From Acetobacteraceae bacterium (GTDB lineage Bacteria > Pseudomonadota > Alphaproteobacteria > Acetobacterales > Acetobacteraceae): a stretch of 10,082 bases of DNA. Of the stretch, positions 1-6,295 are shown one piece after another. The stretch's first letter is position 1; each line of letters opens with the position of its first letter. Both the position numbers and the translations under genes were made by a program. The DNA lies in the NCBI GenBank assembly GCA_947478535.1, contig CANJXD010000181.1, positions 1 through 10,082 on the forward strand, written 5' to 3'. The notes under the pieces were generated by a model. It was given only the letters and a program-made list of their open reading frames with translations. It was not told the DNA's origin and ran no database searches.

Positions 1-51
1 CCCTCCACGCAATTCGACCCTGCGGTGCTGCCGCATGGCAGGGCGGGCTGA
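1..51 (+). CDS. 3' end of an unidentified gene (partial, possible oxygenase component)
   Basis: Only the last 16 codons and a TGA stop (49-51) are inside the window. The readable C-terminus is PSTQFDPAVLPHGRAG. The stop lies 2 bp before the ATG of the NuoF-like gene, so the two are very likely co-transcribed and translationally coupled. The visible residues show no diagnostic motif and do not identify a family. From context (a NuoF-like reductase followed by a P450-type ferredoxin) a cytochrome P450 or another ferredoxin-dependent oxygenase is a reasonable guess, but this is inference from neighbours only. Confidence 0.55.
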   Translation, partial: PSTQFDPAVLPHGRAG

Positions 52-53
52 GC

Positions 54-1349
54 ATGCTTCACGCGGCGCTGCGGGCGGGGGACCCTTTGGCGGAAGGCCT
101 CGCCATCGCCGCTTGGCCAGGTCTCGCGCCAAGGCTTGTGCTGGGCGGGGAAGGGGCGGAGGGTCTCGCCGCCTATCGCGCGCGCGGCGGCTATGCCCCG
201 GGCCTTGAAGCCACAGCCATGATCGAGGCGGTCGAGGCGGCCGGGCTGCGGGGGCGCGGCGGCGCCGGCTTCCCGATGGCCACCAAGCTGCGCGCGCTTC
301 GCGCCCGTCCCGCCCCGCGCATCCTCGTCGCGAATGGGGAGGAAGGGGAGCCGGCCTCGGTGAAGGACCGCTGGCTGATGCGCGCCCGCCCACATCTGGT
401 CCTTGATGGCGTGTTGCGCGCGGCGGCGGTGATTGAGGCCAGCGAGGCCATCCTCTACGTCTCTGATGGTCTGGCGGAAGCCAGTCTCGCCGGCGCCCTC
501 GCGGCCTATGGGGCGACGCCGCTGCCGATCCGGCTGCATCGCGTGGCGCCCGGCTATGTCGCGGGGGAGGAAACCGCGGTGGTGCGGGCGATCGATGGTG
601 GCCCCGCCAAGCCGACGGACAAGCCGCCACGCCCCTTCGAGGCCGGTGTGCGCGGCCTGCCGACTTTGGTGTCCAATGTCGAAACGCTGGCCAACCTGCC
701 CTTCATCGCCCACGCCGGTATTGCTGCGCCGGGCTCCTTCCTCCTTACCATCAGCGGCGCCGTTGCCCGCCCTGGTCTTTATGAAGTGCCGCCCGGCATC
801 ACGCTGGGTGAGGCGTTGGGCGAGCTCGCGGGGCCGCATCCCGGCCTGCGCGGCCTGCTGATCGGCGGCTTCTTCGCGGGGGTGCTGGGACCGGATGCGC
901 TGACCCTGACCCTGACGCATGAGGCGCTGCGCGCCGCGGGCACCAGCCTTGGCTGCGGCGCGGTCATCGTCATCGGCGAGGCGGATTGCCCCGTCGCCGC
1001 CGCGGCCGATGTCATGGCGTATTTCGCGCGGGAGAATGCCGGCCAGTGCGGCGCCTGCCTGCGCGGCACCACGGCGATGAGCAAGGCGATCGAGGCGCTC
1101 GGGCGCGGCAGCATCACCGATACCGAACTCGGCCGGCTGCGGGACTGGTCCGTCTCGCTCCGCGGCCGGGGTGCCTGCGGCACCATCGACGGCGCCGCGC
1201 AGCTTGCAGCGACGTTGCTCGGTGCCTTTCCGGGAGAGGTGGAGCAGCACCGGGCCGAAGCCTGCCCCCGCTGCGCCGCCCTTCTTCCCGCGAGCCCCAC
1301 CACCCGCTTCGCCATCGGGCGCCATGCCGCGCTTGCCACCGGGACATGA
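54..1349 (+). CDS. Stand-alone NuoF-like (51 kDa subunit family) NADH:ferredoxin oxidoreductase
   Basis: 431 aa, related to the FMN- and NADH-binding 51 kDa subunit of complex I, but with no other complex I genes beside it. The FMN/NADH motif GLRGRGGAGFPMATK is at residues 64-78, NGEEGEPASVKDR at 94-106, YVAGEET at 168-174 and PTLVSNVETLANLP at 203-216. An SLBB-like segment spans about 228-258 and the Fe-S helical domain about 315-395. The usual cluster motif (SCGxCxPC) reads NAGQCGAC here, so the first cysteine is Ala329. Cys332, Cys335 and a downstream Cys375 remain, and an extra CPRC lies at 404-407. Likely role: soluble NADH oxidation passing electrons to the ferredoxin encoded 4 bp downstream, and from there to an oxygenase. 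A purine-rich stretch (about 40-46) serves as ribosome binding site. The family is clear; the partner and the acceptor are inferred. Confidence 0.9.
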   Translation: MLHAALRAGDPLAEGLAIAAWPGLAPRLVLGGEGAEGLAAYRARGGYAPGLEATAMIEAVEAAGLRGRGGAGFPMATKLRALRARPAPRILVANGEEGEPASVKDRWLMRARPHLVLDGVLRAAAVIEASEAILYVSDGLAEASLAGALAAYGATPLPIRLHRVAPGYVAGEETAVVRAIDGGPAKPTDKPPRPFEAGVRGLPTLVSNVETLANLPFIAHAGIAAPGSFLLTISGAVARPGLYEVPPGITLGEALGELAGPHPGLRGLLIGGFFAGVLGPDALTLTLTHEALRAAGTSLGCGAVIVIGEADCPVAAAADVMAYFARENAGQCGACLRGTTAMSKAIEALGRGSITDTELGRLRDWSVSLRGRGACGTIDGAAQLAATLLGAFPGEVEQHRAEACPRCAALLPASPTTRFAIGRHAALATGT

Positions 1350-1353
1350 CATC

Positions 1354-1569
1354 ATGAAGGTCCAGCTCAAGCAGGCGCTCTGCGATGGCTTCGGCACCTG
1401 CGCGAAACACGCGCCGGAGGTCTTTCTCCTCGACGAATGGGGCTACGCCTCCACCGCCGGGGAAGGTCGCGTGCCGCCCGGCGCCGAGGACCGCGTTCGC
1501 CGCGCGATCATCGATTGCCCCGTCCATGCGATCATCGAATTGCCGGACGAGGACGCGCCGGAGGGTTGA
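1354..1569 (+). CDS. Small P450-type [3Fe-4S] ferredoxin
   Basis: 71 aa, acidic, from ATG 1354 to TGA. An open frame extends upstream in the same phase, but that part lies inside the NuoF-like gene, and the ATG 4 bp after that gene's stop gives a normal ferredoxin length. The cluster motif is CDGFGTC (Cys10, Cys16), with Phe13 where a fourth cysteine would sit, plus the distal CP at Cys55. Three cysteines with a substituted second position are typical of the single-cluster [3Fe-4S] ferredoxins that feed bacterial cytochromes P450. The sequence APEVFLLDEWGYA after the motif also fits that group. It probably shuttles electrons from the NuoF-like flavoprotein to an oxygenase in the cytoplasm. 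No strong Shine-Dalgarno is seen (GGGA at about 1341), consistent with translational coupling to the upstream gene. Confidence 0.88.
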   Translation: MKVQLKQALCDGFGTCAKHAPEVFLLDEWGYASTAGEGRVPPGAEDRVRRAIIDCPVHAIIELPDEDAPEG

Positions 1570-1608
1570 ACCCCTGCGCCGCGACAACACGAGGGATGGG
1601 ACACACGA

Positions 1609-2355
1609 ATGACCGAAGCATGCACCCTGGGCCTGCGGATCTACAGCCGCATCGAACGCCCGGACCCGCAGGATATCGCGCGCCTTTCGGCGGGCGGGCC
1701 GTGTGACATCTCCGATGTCGCGCGCGGTGCGGGCTCGATGGATGGCGCCATTCGCGCCATGTACAGCCCGATGGCCGCCATCGCCGGCCCCGCCATCACG
1801 GTGGACCTCACGCCCGGTGACGGCATGCTGCTGCGCGCCGCCATCGATGCGGCGCAGCCCGGTGATGTCATCGTGGCGAATGCGCATGGGGATGTCACCC
1901 GCGCCATTCTCGGCGGCGCCATCGCGATGCACATGGTCCATCGCGGTGTGCGCGCCCTGATCGTCGATGGCGCGGTGCGGGACATCAACGAATTCCGCGA
2001 ACTCGGCCTGCCCGTCATGGCGCGCGGCCGCACACCGCGTTCCGGCACCACCGCCGCCGGCTGGGGCGAGGTGAATGTGCCGATCGCCTGCGGCGGCGTC
2101 GTCGTCCATCCCGGCGATGCCGTGATCGGCGATGAGGAAGGCCTGGTCGTCGTGCCGCGTCGCTGGGTGCGGCGTGTGGCGGATAATCTCGGCAATGCCG
2201 GTCACCCGAATTTCGTCCCGGGTACCATTCGCGCCCGCCTTGCGGAAATGCCGAAGGATGCACCCGTGCTCGGCATCGAGCGTGTCCACGCCGCGGTCAG
2301 GGACCGCCGCGGCGTGATCCACCCCGGCACCTATGAGGAAAACCCCGGCCCGTGA
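1609..2355 (+). CDS. RraA / 4-hydroxy-4-methyl-2-oxoglutarate aldolase-like family protein
   Basis: 248 aa. The core is RraA-like: DISDVARG at 33-40, GDVIVANAHGD at 85-96, the segment VDGAVRDINEF at 119-129 and GDEEGLVVVP at 174-183. Characterised relatives include class II pyruvate aldolases/oxaloacetate decarboxylases acting late in aromatic meta-cleavage routes, and the RNase E inhibitor RraA. The metal/pyruvate pair Arg124-Asp125 and Glu128 are present, but the position 20 residues before Arg124 is Gly103 rather than the aspartate of the D-X20-R-D-X2-E/D motif linked to aldolase activity. About 65 residues follow the core, longer than minimal family members. The gene starts 39 bp after the ferredoxin, probably in the same operon, with a GAGGGATGGGA purine tract before the ATG. 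The substrate is unknown; a lyase/decarboxylase role is more likely than RNase regulation given the catabolic neighbours. Confidence 0.85.
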   Translation: MTEACTLGLRIYSRIERPDPQDIARLSAGGPCDISDVARGAGSMDGAIRAMYSPMAAIAGPAITVDLTPGDGMLLRAAIDAAQPGDVIVANAHGDVTRAILGGAIAMHMVHRGVRALIVDGAVRDINEFRELGLPVMARGRTPRSGTTAAGWGEVNVPIACGGVVVHPGDAVIGDEEGLVVVPRRWVRRVADNLGNAGHPNFVPGTIRARLAEMPKDAPVLGIERVHAAVRDRRGVIHPGTYEENPGP

Positions 2356-2439
2356 GCCCGATGCGGGAGGCATGGGCGATGTCCTCCCCCCTGGCCACGA
2401 ATGCCCTTGGCGCCTGACATCGCGCGCCCGCCCGAGCTT

Positions 2440-2476
2440 GGGCGGTGCAGCATTTTCGTGCTGCGCTGAGGCGCCC
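2440..2476 (+). terminator. Weak stem-loop after the RraA-like gene
   Basis: GCAGCA (2447-2452) pairs with TGCTGC (2459-2464) around a TTTTCG loop. GGGCG (2440-2444) can pair with CGCCC (2472-2476) to form an outer stem with a bulge. It lies 85-120 bp after the RraA-like stop. No T-run follows, so it is not a textbook intrinsic terminator. It may be a processing or attenuation structure, or chance in GC-rich DNA. Confidence 0.25.
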
Positions 2477-2512
2477 CCGTGACGGACAACGCCCGGGCGT
2501 TGTCCGTGACGG
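2477..2512. promoter_or_regulatory. 36-bp near-perfect palindrome, candidate operator
   Basis: The core 2482-2507 is a perfect 26-bp palindrome (half-site ACGGACAACGCCC, centred between 2494 and 2495). After one G/G mismatch (2481/2508) four more pairs match, giving 36 bp with one mismatched pair. It sits about 77 bp before the acyl-CoA dehydrogenase start, overlaps a possible -35 element, and has no T-run after it. Position and symmetry suggest a dimeric regulator site (for example TetR- or GntR-type) controlling the downstream genes. As RNA it could equally form a very stable hairpin that ends or protects the upstream transcript. Confidence 0.55.
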
Positions 2513-2529
2513 CCACAGGGTTGTATGAC
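2500..2529 (+). promoter_or_regulatory. Possible sigma-70-like promoter for the acyl-CoA dehydrogenase gene
   Basis: TTGTCC (2500-2505) and TATGAC (2524-2529) are separated by 18 bp and form the best -35/-10 pair in this gap. The -35 lies in the right arm of the palindrome, so a protein bound there would occlude it. A short direct repeat TGACTG (2526-2531, 2535-2540) follows. This is a by-eye match in GC-rich DNA and is weak. Confidence 0.25.
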
Positions 2530-2542
2530 TGTGCTGACTGAC

Positions 2543-2568
2543 CGGGGCAGGATGCGGCGCGCGCCCCG
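2543..2568 (+). other. Leader hairpin before the acyl-CoA dehydrogenase ribosome binding site
   Basis: CGGGGC (2543-2548) is complementary to GCCCCG (2563-2568) across a 14-nt loop. If transcription starts near 2536, this hairpin lies in the 5' leader, 6 nt before the Shine-Dalgarno GAAGAGG (2575-2581). It could modulate translation or be incidental to high GC. Confidence 0.25.
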
Positions 2569-2588
2569 CTGACCGAAGAGGCCTCAAC

Positions 2589-3755
2589 GTGGATTTCGCC
2601 TTCACGCCCGAACAGGACGCTGTCCGCGATGCGATCGCCCGCATCTGCCAGGGCTTTGGCGATGACTACTGGTTCGCGCGCGACCATGACGGCCGCTTTC
2701 CCACGGAACTACACCAGGCGCTGGCACGCGATGGCTGGCTCGGCATCTGCATGCCGGAGGAGTTTGGCGGCGCCGGGCTCGGCATCACTGAGGCCGCCAT
2801 CATGATGCAGACCATCTCGGAATCCGGCGCCGGCATGTCCGGCGCTTCCGCGGTGCATATGAACATCTTCGGGCTCAACCCCGTCGTCGTCTTCGGCAAT
2901 GACGAGCAGAAGCGCCGCATGCTGCCGCCGCTGATCGCGGGGCACGAACGCGCCTGCTTCGCGGTGACGGAGCCGAATACAGGGCTGGATACGACGCAGT
3001 TGAAGACGCGGGCGGAACGCCGCAACGACCGCTACATCGTCAATGGCCAGAAGGTCTGGATTTCCACTGCTCAGGTCGCGGAGAAGGTGCTGATCCTGGC
3101 GCGCACGACGCCCATCGAAGACGTGCGCCGCCGGACCGACGGCCTCAGCCTGTTCTACACCACGCTCGACCGCAGCCGCGTCGAGGTGCGGGAGATCGAG
3201 AAGATGGGCCGCAAGGCCGTCGATTCGAACCAGCTGTTCTTTGACAATCTGGAAGTCCCGGTGGAGGACAGGATCGGGGAGGAAGGCAGGGGCTTCGAGT
3301 ATATCCTGCACGGCCTCAACCCCGAACGGATCCTCATCGCGGCGGAAGCGGTGGGGCTCGGCTTCGTCGCGCTGAACCGGGCGACGCAATACGCGAAGGA
3401 ACGCGTGGTGTTCGGCCGCCCGATCGGCCAGAACCAGGGCATCCAGCACCCGCTCGCGGAGAACTGGATGGAGCTGGAAGCGGCGCGGCTGATGATGCTC
3501 AACGCCGCGTGGCGCTACGACCAGGGCCTGCCCTGCGGCGCGCAGGCGAATGCGGCGAAATACCTGGCGGGGGAGGCCGGCTTCAAGGCGTGCCAGCAGG
3601 CGGTGATGACGCATGGCGGCTTCGGCTACGCCAAGGAATACCATGTCGAACGCTACCTGCGCGAAGTGCTGATCCCGCGCATCGCCCCGGTGAGCCCGCA
3701 GCTCATCCTGTCCTTCATCGCGGAGAAGGTTCTGGGCCTGCCGAAATCCTACTGA
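2589..3755 (+). CDS. Acyl-CoA dehydrogenase (isovaleryl-CoA-dehydrogenase-like catalytic layout)
   Basis: 388 aa FAD enzyme that oxidises acyl-CoA thioesters to 2-enoyl-CoA and passes electrons to ETF. The start is GTG 2589, chosen because GAAGAGG (2575-2581) sits 7 nt upstream and MDFAFTPEQ is a typical family N-terminus. The N-terminal helical domain spans about 1-118, the beta-domain with CFAVTEPNTGLDTT (FAD/substrate binding) at 123-136 and WIST at 157-160, and the C-terminal helical domain about 233-388 with HGGFGYAKEYHVERYLRE at 342-359. The MCAD-type catalytic Glu (YEGT) is absent; the aligned stretch reads IAPVS (365-369). Glu246 in LNPERI matches the position used by isovaleryl-CoA dehydrogenase. 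The substrate is undetermined; branched or short-to-medium acyl-CoA is plausible. The next gene lies 64 bp downstream and is probably co-transcribed. Confidence 0.93.
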   Translation: MDFAFTPEQDAVRDAIARICQGFGDDYWFARDHDGRFPTELHQALARDGWLGICMPEEFGGAGLGITEAAIMMQTISESGAGMSGASAVHMNIFGLNPVVVFGNDEQKRRMLPPLIAGHERACFAVTEPNTGLDTTQLKTRAERRNDRYIVNGQKVWISTAQVAEKVLILARTTPIEDVRRRTDGLSLFYTTLDRSRVEVREIEKMGRKAVDSNQLFFDNLEVPVEDRIGEEGRGFEYILHGLNPERILIAAEAVGLGFVALNRATQYAKERVVFGRPIGQNQGIQHPLAENWMELEAARLMMLNAAWRYDQGLPCGAQANAAKYLAGEAGFKACQQAVMTHGGFGYAKEYHVERYLREVLIPRIAPVSPQLILSFIAEKVLGLPKSY

Positions 3756-3819
3756 GCAGCGAGGTTGCCAGGCTGCCACGGGATGCCTGATCCTTGTCGG
3801 CGCAACCGGAGTCCCCCCG

Positions 3820-4767
3820 ATGACCCGCCACGCCTTGCGTGCCTCGCCCGAGACGGTGCGAACCGGCCTGTTCAGCGCGTCTTTCCCGCCGGTGCTGACC
3901 ATCGCATCGGGCGATACGGTGGATGTCCAGACCGTGACGGGCCGTCCCCTGGTGCTGCCGCCGCCGGGCAGCGGCATGACCATCGCGCCAGAACTCACCG
4001 CCATCATCGCCGCCAATCCGGACATGCAGCGCGGCCATATCCTGACCGGGCCCATCGCCATCGCGGGTGCCGAGCCCGGCGATACGCTGGAAGTCCGCAT
4101 CGAGCGCATCGAGCCCAATTCCGACTGGGGCTACAACATGATCGCGCCGCTGGTGGGCACGCTGCCGGAGGATTTTCACGATTTCCACCTGATGCATATT
4201 CCGGTGGACTGCGCGCGCCGCACCTGCCGCATGCCCTGGGGCGTGGAACTGCCTTTGGCTCCCTTCTTCGGTGTGACGGGCGTGGCCCCGCCGCCGCGCT
4301 TCGGTGTCGTCACCTCGAAGGAGCCGCGCATCCATGGCGGCAACCTCGACAACAAGGAACTGCAGGCCGGCAGCACGCTGTTCCTGCCCGTGCATGTGCC
4401 CGGCGCCAATTTCTCCGCCGGCGATGGCCACGGGATCCAGGGGGATGGGGAGGTCTGCGTCACGGCGCTGGAGACCGGCCTCGACGGCACCTTCACCTTC
4501 ATCCTGCACAAGCGCGAGGGCGCCCCGCTCGCGATGCCGCGGGCGGAGACGCCAACGCACTACATCTCCATGGGCCTGAACGAGGACCTGGACCAGGCCA
4601 TGAAGCAGGCGCTGCGGGAGATGATCGCCTTCATCTGCGGTCGCACCAAGCTGACGCGCGAACAGGCCTATGGCTTCTGTTCGATGGCAGTGGATTTCCG
4701 GGTGACGCAGACCGTGAACGGGGAAAAGGGCGTGCACGGCATGCTGAAGAAGGGGCTGCTGTTCTGA
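3820..4767 (+). CDS. Acetamidase/formamidase family amidohydrolase (FmdA/AmdA-like)
   Basis: 315 aa. Family hallmarks are GPIAIAGAEPGDTLEV at 77-92, IHGGNLDNKEL at 171-181 and the conserved FSAGDGHGIQGDGEV at 198-212; the last two are the usual conserved blocks. Known relatives hydrolyse formamide, acetamide or other short amides to the acid and ammonia in the cytoplasm, without a signal peptide, and none is seen here. At about 315 aa it matches the shorter bacterial form rather than the roughly 400-aa formamidases. The ATG at 3820 is preceded by GGAG (3808-3811), 8 nt away. Following the acyl-CoA dehydrogenase in the same direction, it may release a carboxylic acid that enters CoA-dependent degradation. 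The actual amide is not predictable, and some members have never been assayed. Confidence 0.9.
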   Translation: MTRHALRASPETVRTGLFSASFPPVLTIASGDTVDVQTVTGRPLVLPPPGSGMTIAPELTAIIAANPDMQRGHILTGPIAIAGAEPGDTLEVRIERIEPNSDWGYNMIAPLVGTLPEDFHDFHLMHIPVDCARRTCRMPWGVELPLAPFFGVTGVAPPPRFGVVTSKEPRIHGGNLDNKELQAGSTLFLPVHVPGANFSAGDGHGIQGDGEVCVTALETGLDGTFTFILHKREGAPLAMPRAETPTHYISMGLNEDLDQAMKQALREMIAFICGRTKLTREQAYGFCSMAVDFRVTQTVNGEKGVHGMLKKGLLF

Positions 4768-4774
4768 AGGCCGG

Positions 4775-6295
4775 TCACTCCCCGGCATAGCCGAAGGCGG
4801 CGGCGGGCGCGGCGGCGGTCTCGACCCAGACGCTTTTCGTCTGGGTATAGGCCAGCAGCGCCTCCCGCCCCGAGGACCGGCCGAAGCCGCTGCGGCCGAA
4901 GCCGCCGAAGGGCGACATCACGCTGATGGTCTTGTAGCCGTTGATCCAGAAGGTGCCGGCGCGCACCCCGGCGGCGACGCGATGCGCGCGCCCCACATCC
5001 GCCGTCCACACCGCGCCCGCCAGGCCAAAGGGCGTGGCGTTGGCGATGGCGATTGCCTCCTCCTCCGTCTCGAGGGTCAGGGCGGCGAGGACGGGGCCGA
5101 AGACCTCCTCGGTCGCGATCGCGGCATCCATGGCGACGCCGTCGAGGATGGTGGGCGCGTAGTCGAATCCGCCCGTCGCCAGCAGCGCCTCGGGGCACCC
5201 GCCGCCAGTCGCAAGCCGCGCACCGCCGGTCGTCGCCGCATCGACCATGGAGGCGATGCGGTCCCATTGCCGGCGATTGTTGATCGGGCCGATCTGCGTC
5301 GCCGGGTCGCCCGGCGCACCCACGGGAATGCGGGCGCTGGCATGGGCCAGGCGTTCGATGAAGCGGTCCCGCACGGCGCGCTGCACCAGCAGACGGGACC
5401 CGGCGACACAGCTCTGCCCCGCGCCCCCGAACACCGCAGCCTGGGCGCCCAGCAAGGCGCGGCCGAGATCGGCATCGTCAAACACGATATTCGCGGATTT
5501 CCCCCCGAGTTCGAGGATGCAGGGCACGATGTTGCGCGCCGCCTGCGCCGCGATCGCTGCCCCCGTGGCGGCGGACCCCACGAAGACCACCAGCCGGGTA
5601 TCCCGGTGCCCGACCGCTGACGCCCCTGTGCTTGGCCCCGCCCCGGCAAGCACGGACACCAACCCCTTCGGCAGCCCCGCCTGATGGCACAAGGCCCCCA
5701 GCGCGAGGGATGTCAGCGGCGTGAGCTCCGAAGGCTTCAGCACGGCCGCGTTGCCCGCGCAGATGGCCGGTGCGATCTGCCAGCCCGCGGTGAAGATCGG
5801 CGCGTTCCAGGGGGTGATCTGCACGACCGTGCCCATCGGCTCCGGCCGGGTGTAGTTCAGGTGGCTGGTGGGGACGGGAATCACCTCCCCATGCAGCTTG
5901 TCGCACCAGCCGGCGTAGTATTCGAACATCTCCGCCACCTTGGCCACCTCCCCGGTGGTGTCGCGGATCGGCTTGCCGGCGCTGAGGGTCTCCAGCTCCG
6001 CCAGCGCCGAGGCGTTGGCGCGGACCAGTCGCGCCACCTCCCACATCGCGCGGCCACGGGCGGACGCGGTCATGCTCCACCAGGCGCGCTGGCCCTGACG
6101 CGCGGCCTCCATCGCGGCATCGACGACAGCCGCGCCGGCATCAGCGAAGGACAGCAGCACCTGGCCATCGGCGGGATTCACCAGGTCCAGCATCGCGCCG
6201 GTACCGGGCAGGATCTCCCCGCCCACGAAGCTGCCGACCTGCCCGCCGGGGAGAAGCGTGGCGAGGAGTTCGTGGATGCGGGCGGCGGCGCTCAT
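4775..6295 (-). CDS. NAD(P)-dependent aldehyde dehydrogenase
   Basis: 506 aa, ALDH superfamily, oxidising an aldehyde to its carboxylic acid. The active-site set is complete: Asn164 in ITPWNAP, Lys187 in LKPSE, Glu262 in LELGGKSAN, Cys296 in GAGQSCVAGSR and Glu397 in EEVFGP. The cofactor loop reads FVGSAATG (238-245). Retained Glu262 indicates a hydrolytic ALDH rather than a CoA-acylating methylmalonate-semialdehyde dehydrogenase, which argues against the classical valine pathway despite the neighbouring HIBADH-type gene. The first 20 or so residues are extra relative to shorter ALDHs. The ATG overlaps the stop of the upstream dehydrogenase by 4 bp (ATGA), implying coupled translation, so substrates probably flow from alcohol to aldehyde to acid. 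It ends 7 bp from the convergent amidohydrolase. The specific aldehyde is unknown. Confidence 0.94.
   Translation of the reverse strand: MSAAARIHELLATLLPGGQVGSFVGGEILPGTGAMLDLVNPADGQVLLSFADAGAAVVDAAMEAARQGQRAWWSMTASARGRAMWEVARLVRANASALAELETLSAGKPIRDTTGEVAKVAEMFEYYAGWCDKLHGEVIPVPTSHLNYTRPEPMGTVVQITPWNAPIFTAGWQIAPAICAGNAAVLKPSELTPLTSLALGALCHQAGLPKGLVSVLAGAGPSTGASAVGHRDTRLVVFVGSAATGAAIAAQAARNIVPCILELGGKSANIVFDDADLGRALLGAQAAVFGGAGQSCVAGSRLLVQRAVRDRFIERLAHASARIPVGAPGDPATQIGPINNRRQWDRIASMVDAATTGGARLATGGGCPEALLATGGFDYAPTILDGVAMDAAIATEEVFGPVLAALTLETEEEAIAIANATPFGLAGAVWTADVGRAHRVAAGVRAGTFWINGYKTISVMSPFGGFGRSGFGRSSGREALLAYTQTKSVWVETAAAPAAAFGYAGE

Noticed and set aside
1114..2373. Long antisense open frame (419 codons) across three rightward genes
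   Set aside because: It lies opposite the NuoF-like, ferredoxin and RraA-like genes, all with clear family motifs. Its product is His/Asp/Arg-rich without recognisable domains, typical of the mirror frame in high-GC DNA.
2372..2482. 36-codon frame (MGDVLPPGHECPW...) after a GGAGG in the gap following the RraA-like gene
   Set aside because: It has a plausible ribosome binding site but no recognisable family, and it runs through the stem-loop into the palindrome. Chance is as likely, and I cannot support it as a gene.
2477..2512. Palindrome as an IS end, attachment site or intrinsic terminator
   Set aside because: No transposase, integrase, target duplication or second copy is present in the window, and no T-run follows the stem. 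An operator reading fits its position better, although termination is not excluded.
2709..4118. Long antisense open frame (469 codons) opposite the acyl-CoA dehydrogenase
   Set aside because: The sense strand is a clear acyl-CoA dehydrogenase with a ribosome binding site. The antisense product has no motif and arises from high GC at third positions.
3715..4788. 357-codon leftward open frame opposite the amidohydrolase
   Set aside because: The sense strand carries the conserved GGNLD and GDGHGIQGDGE blocks; the reverse frame shows no domain.
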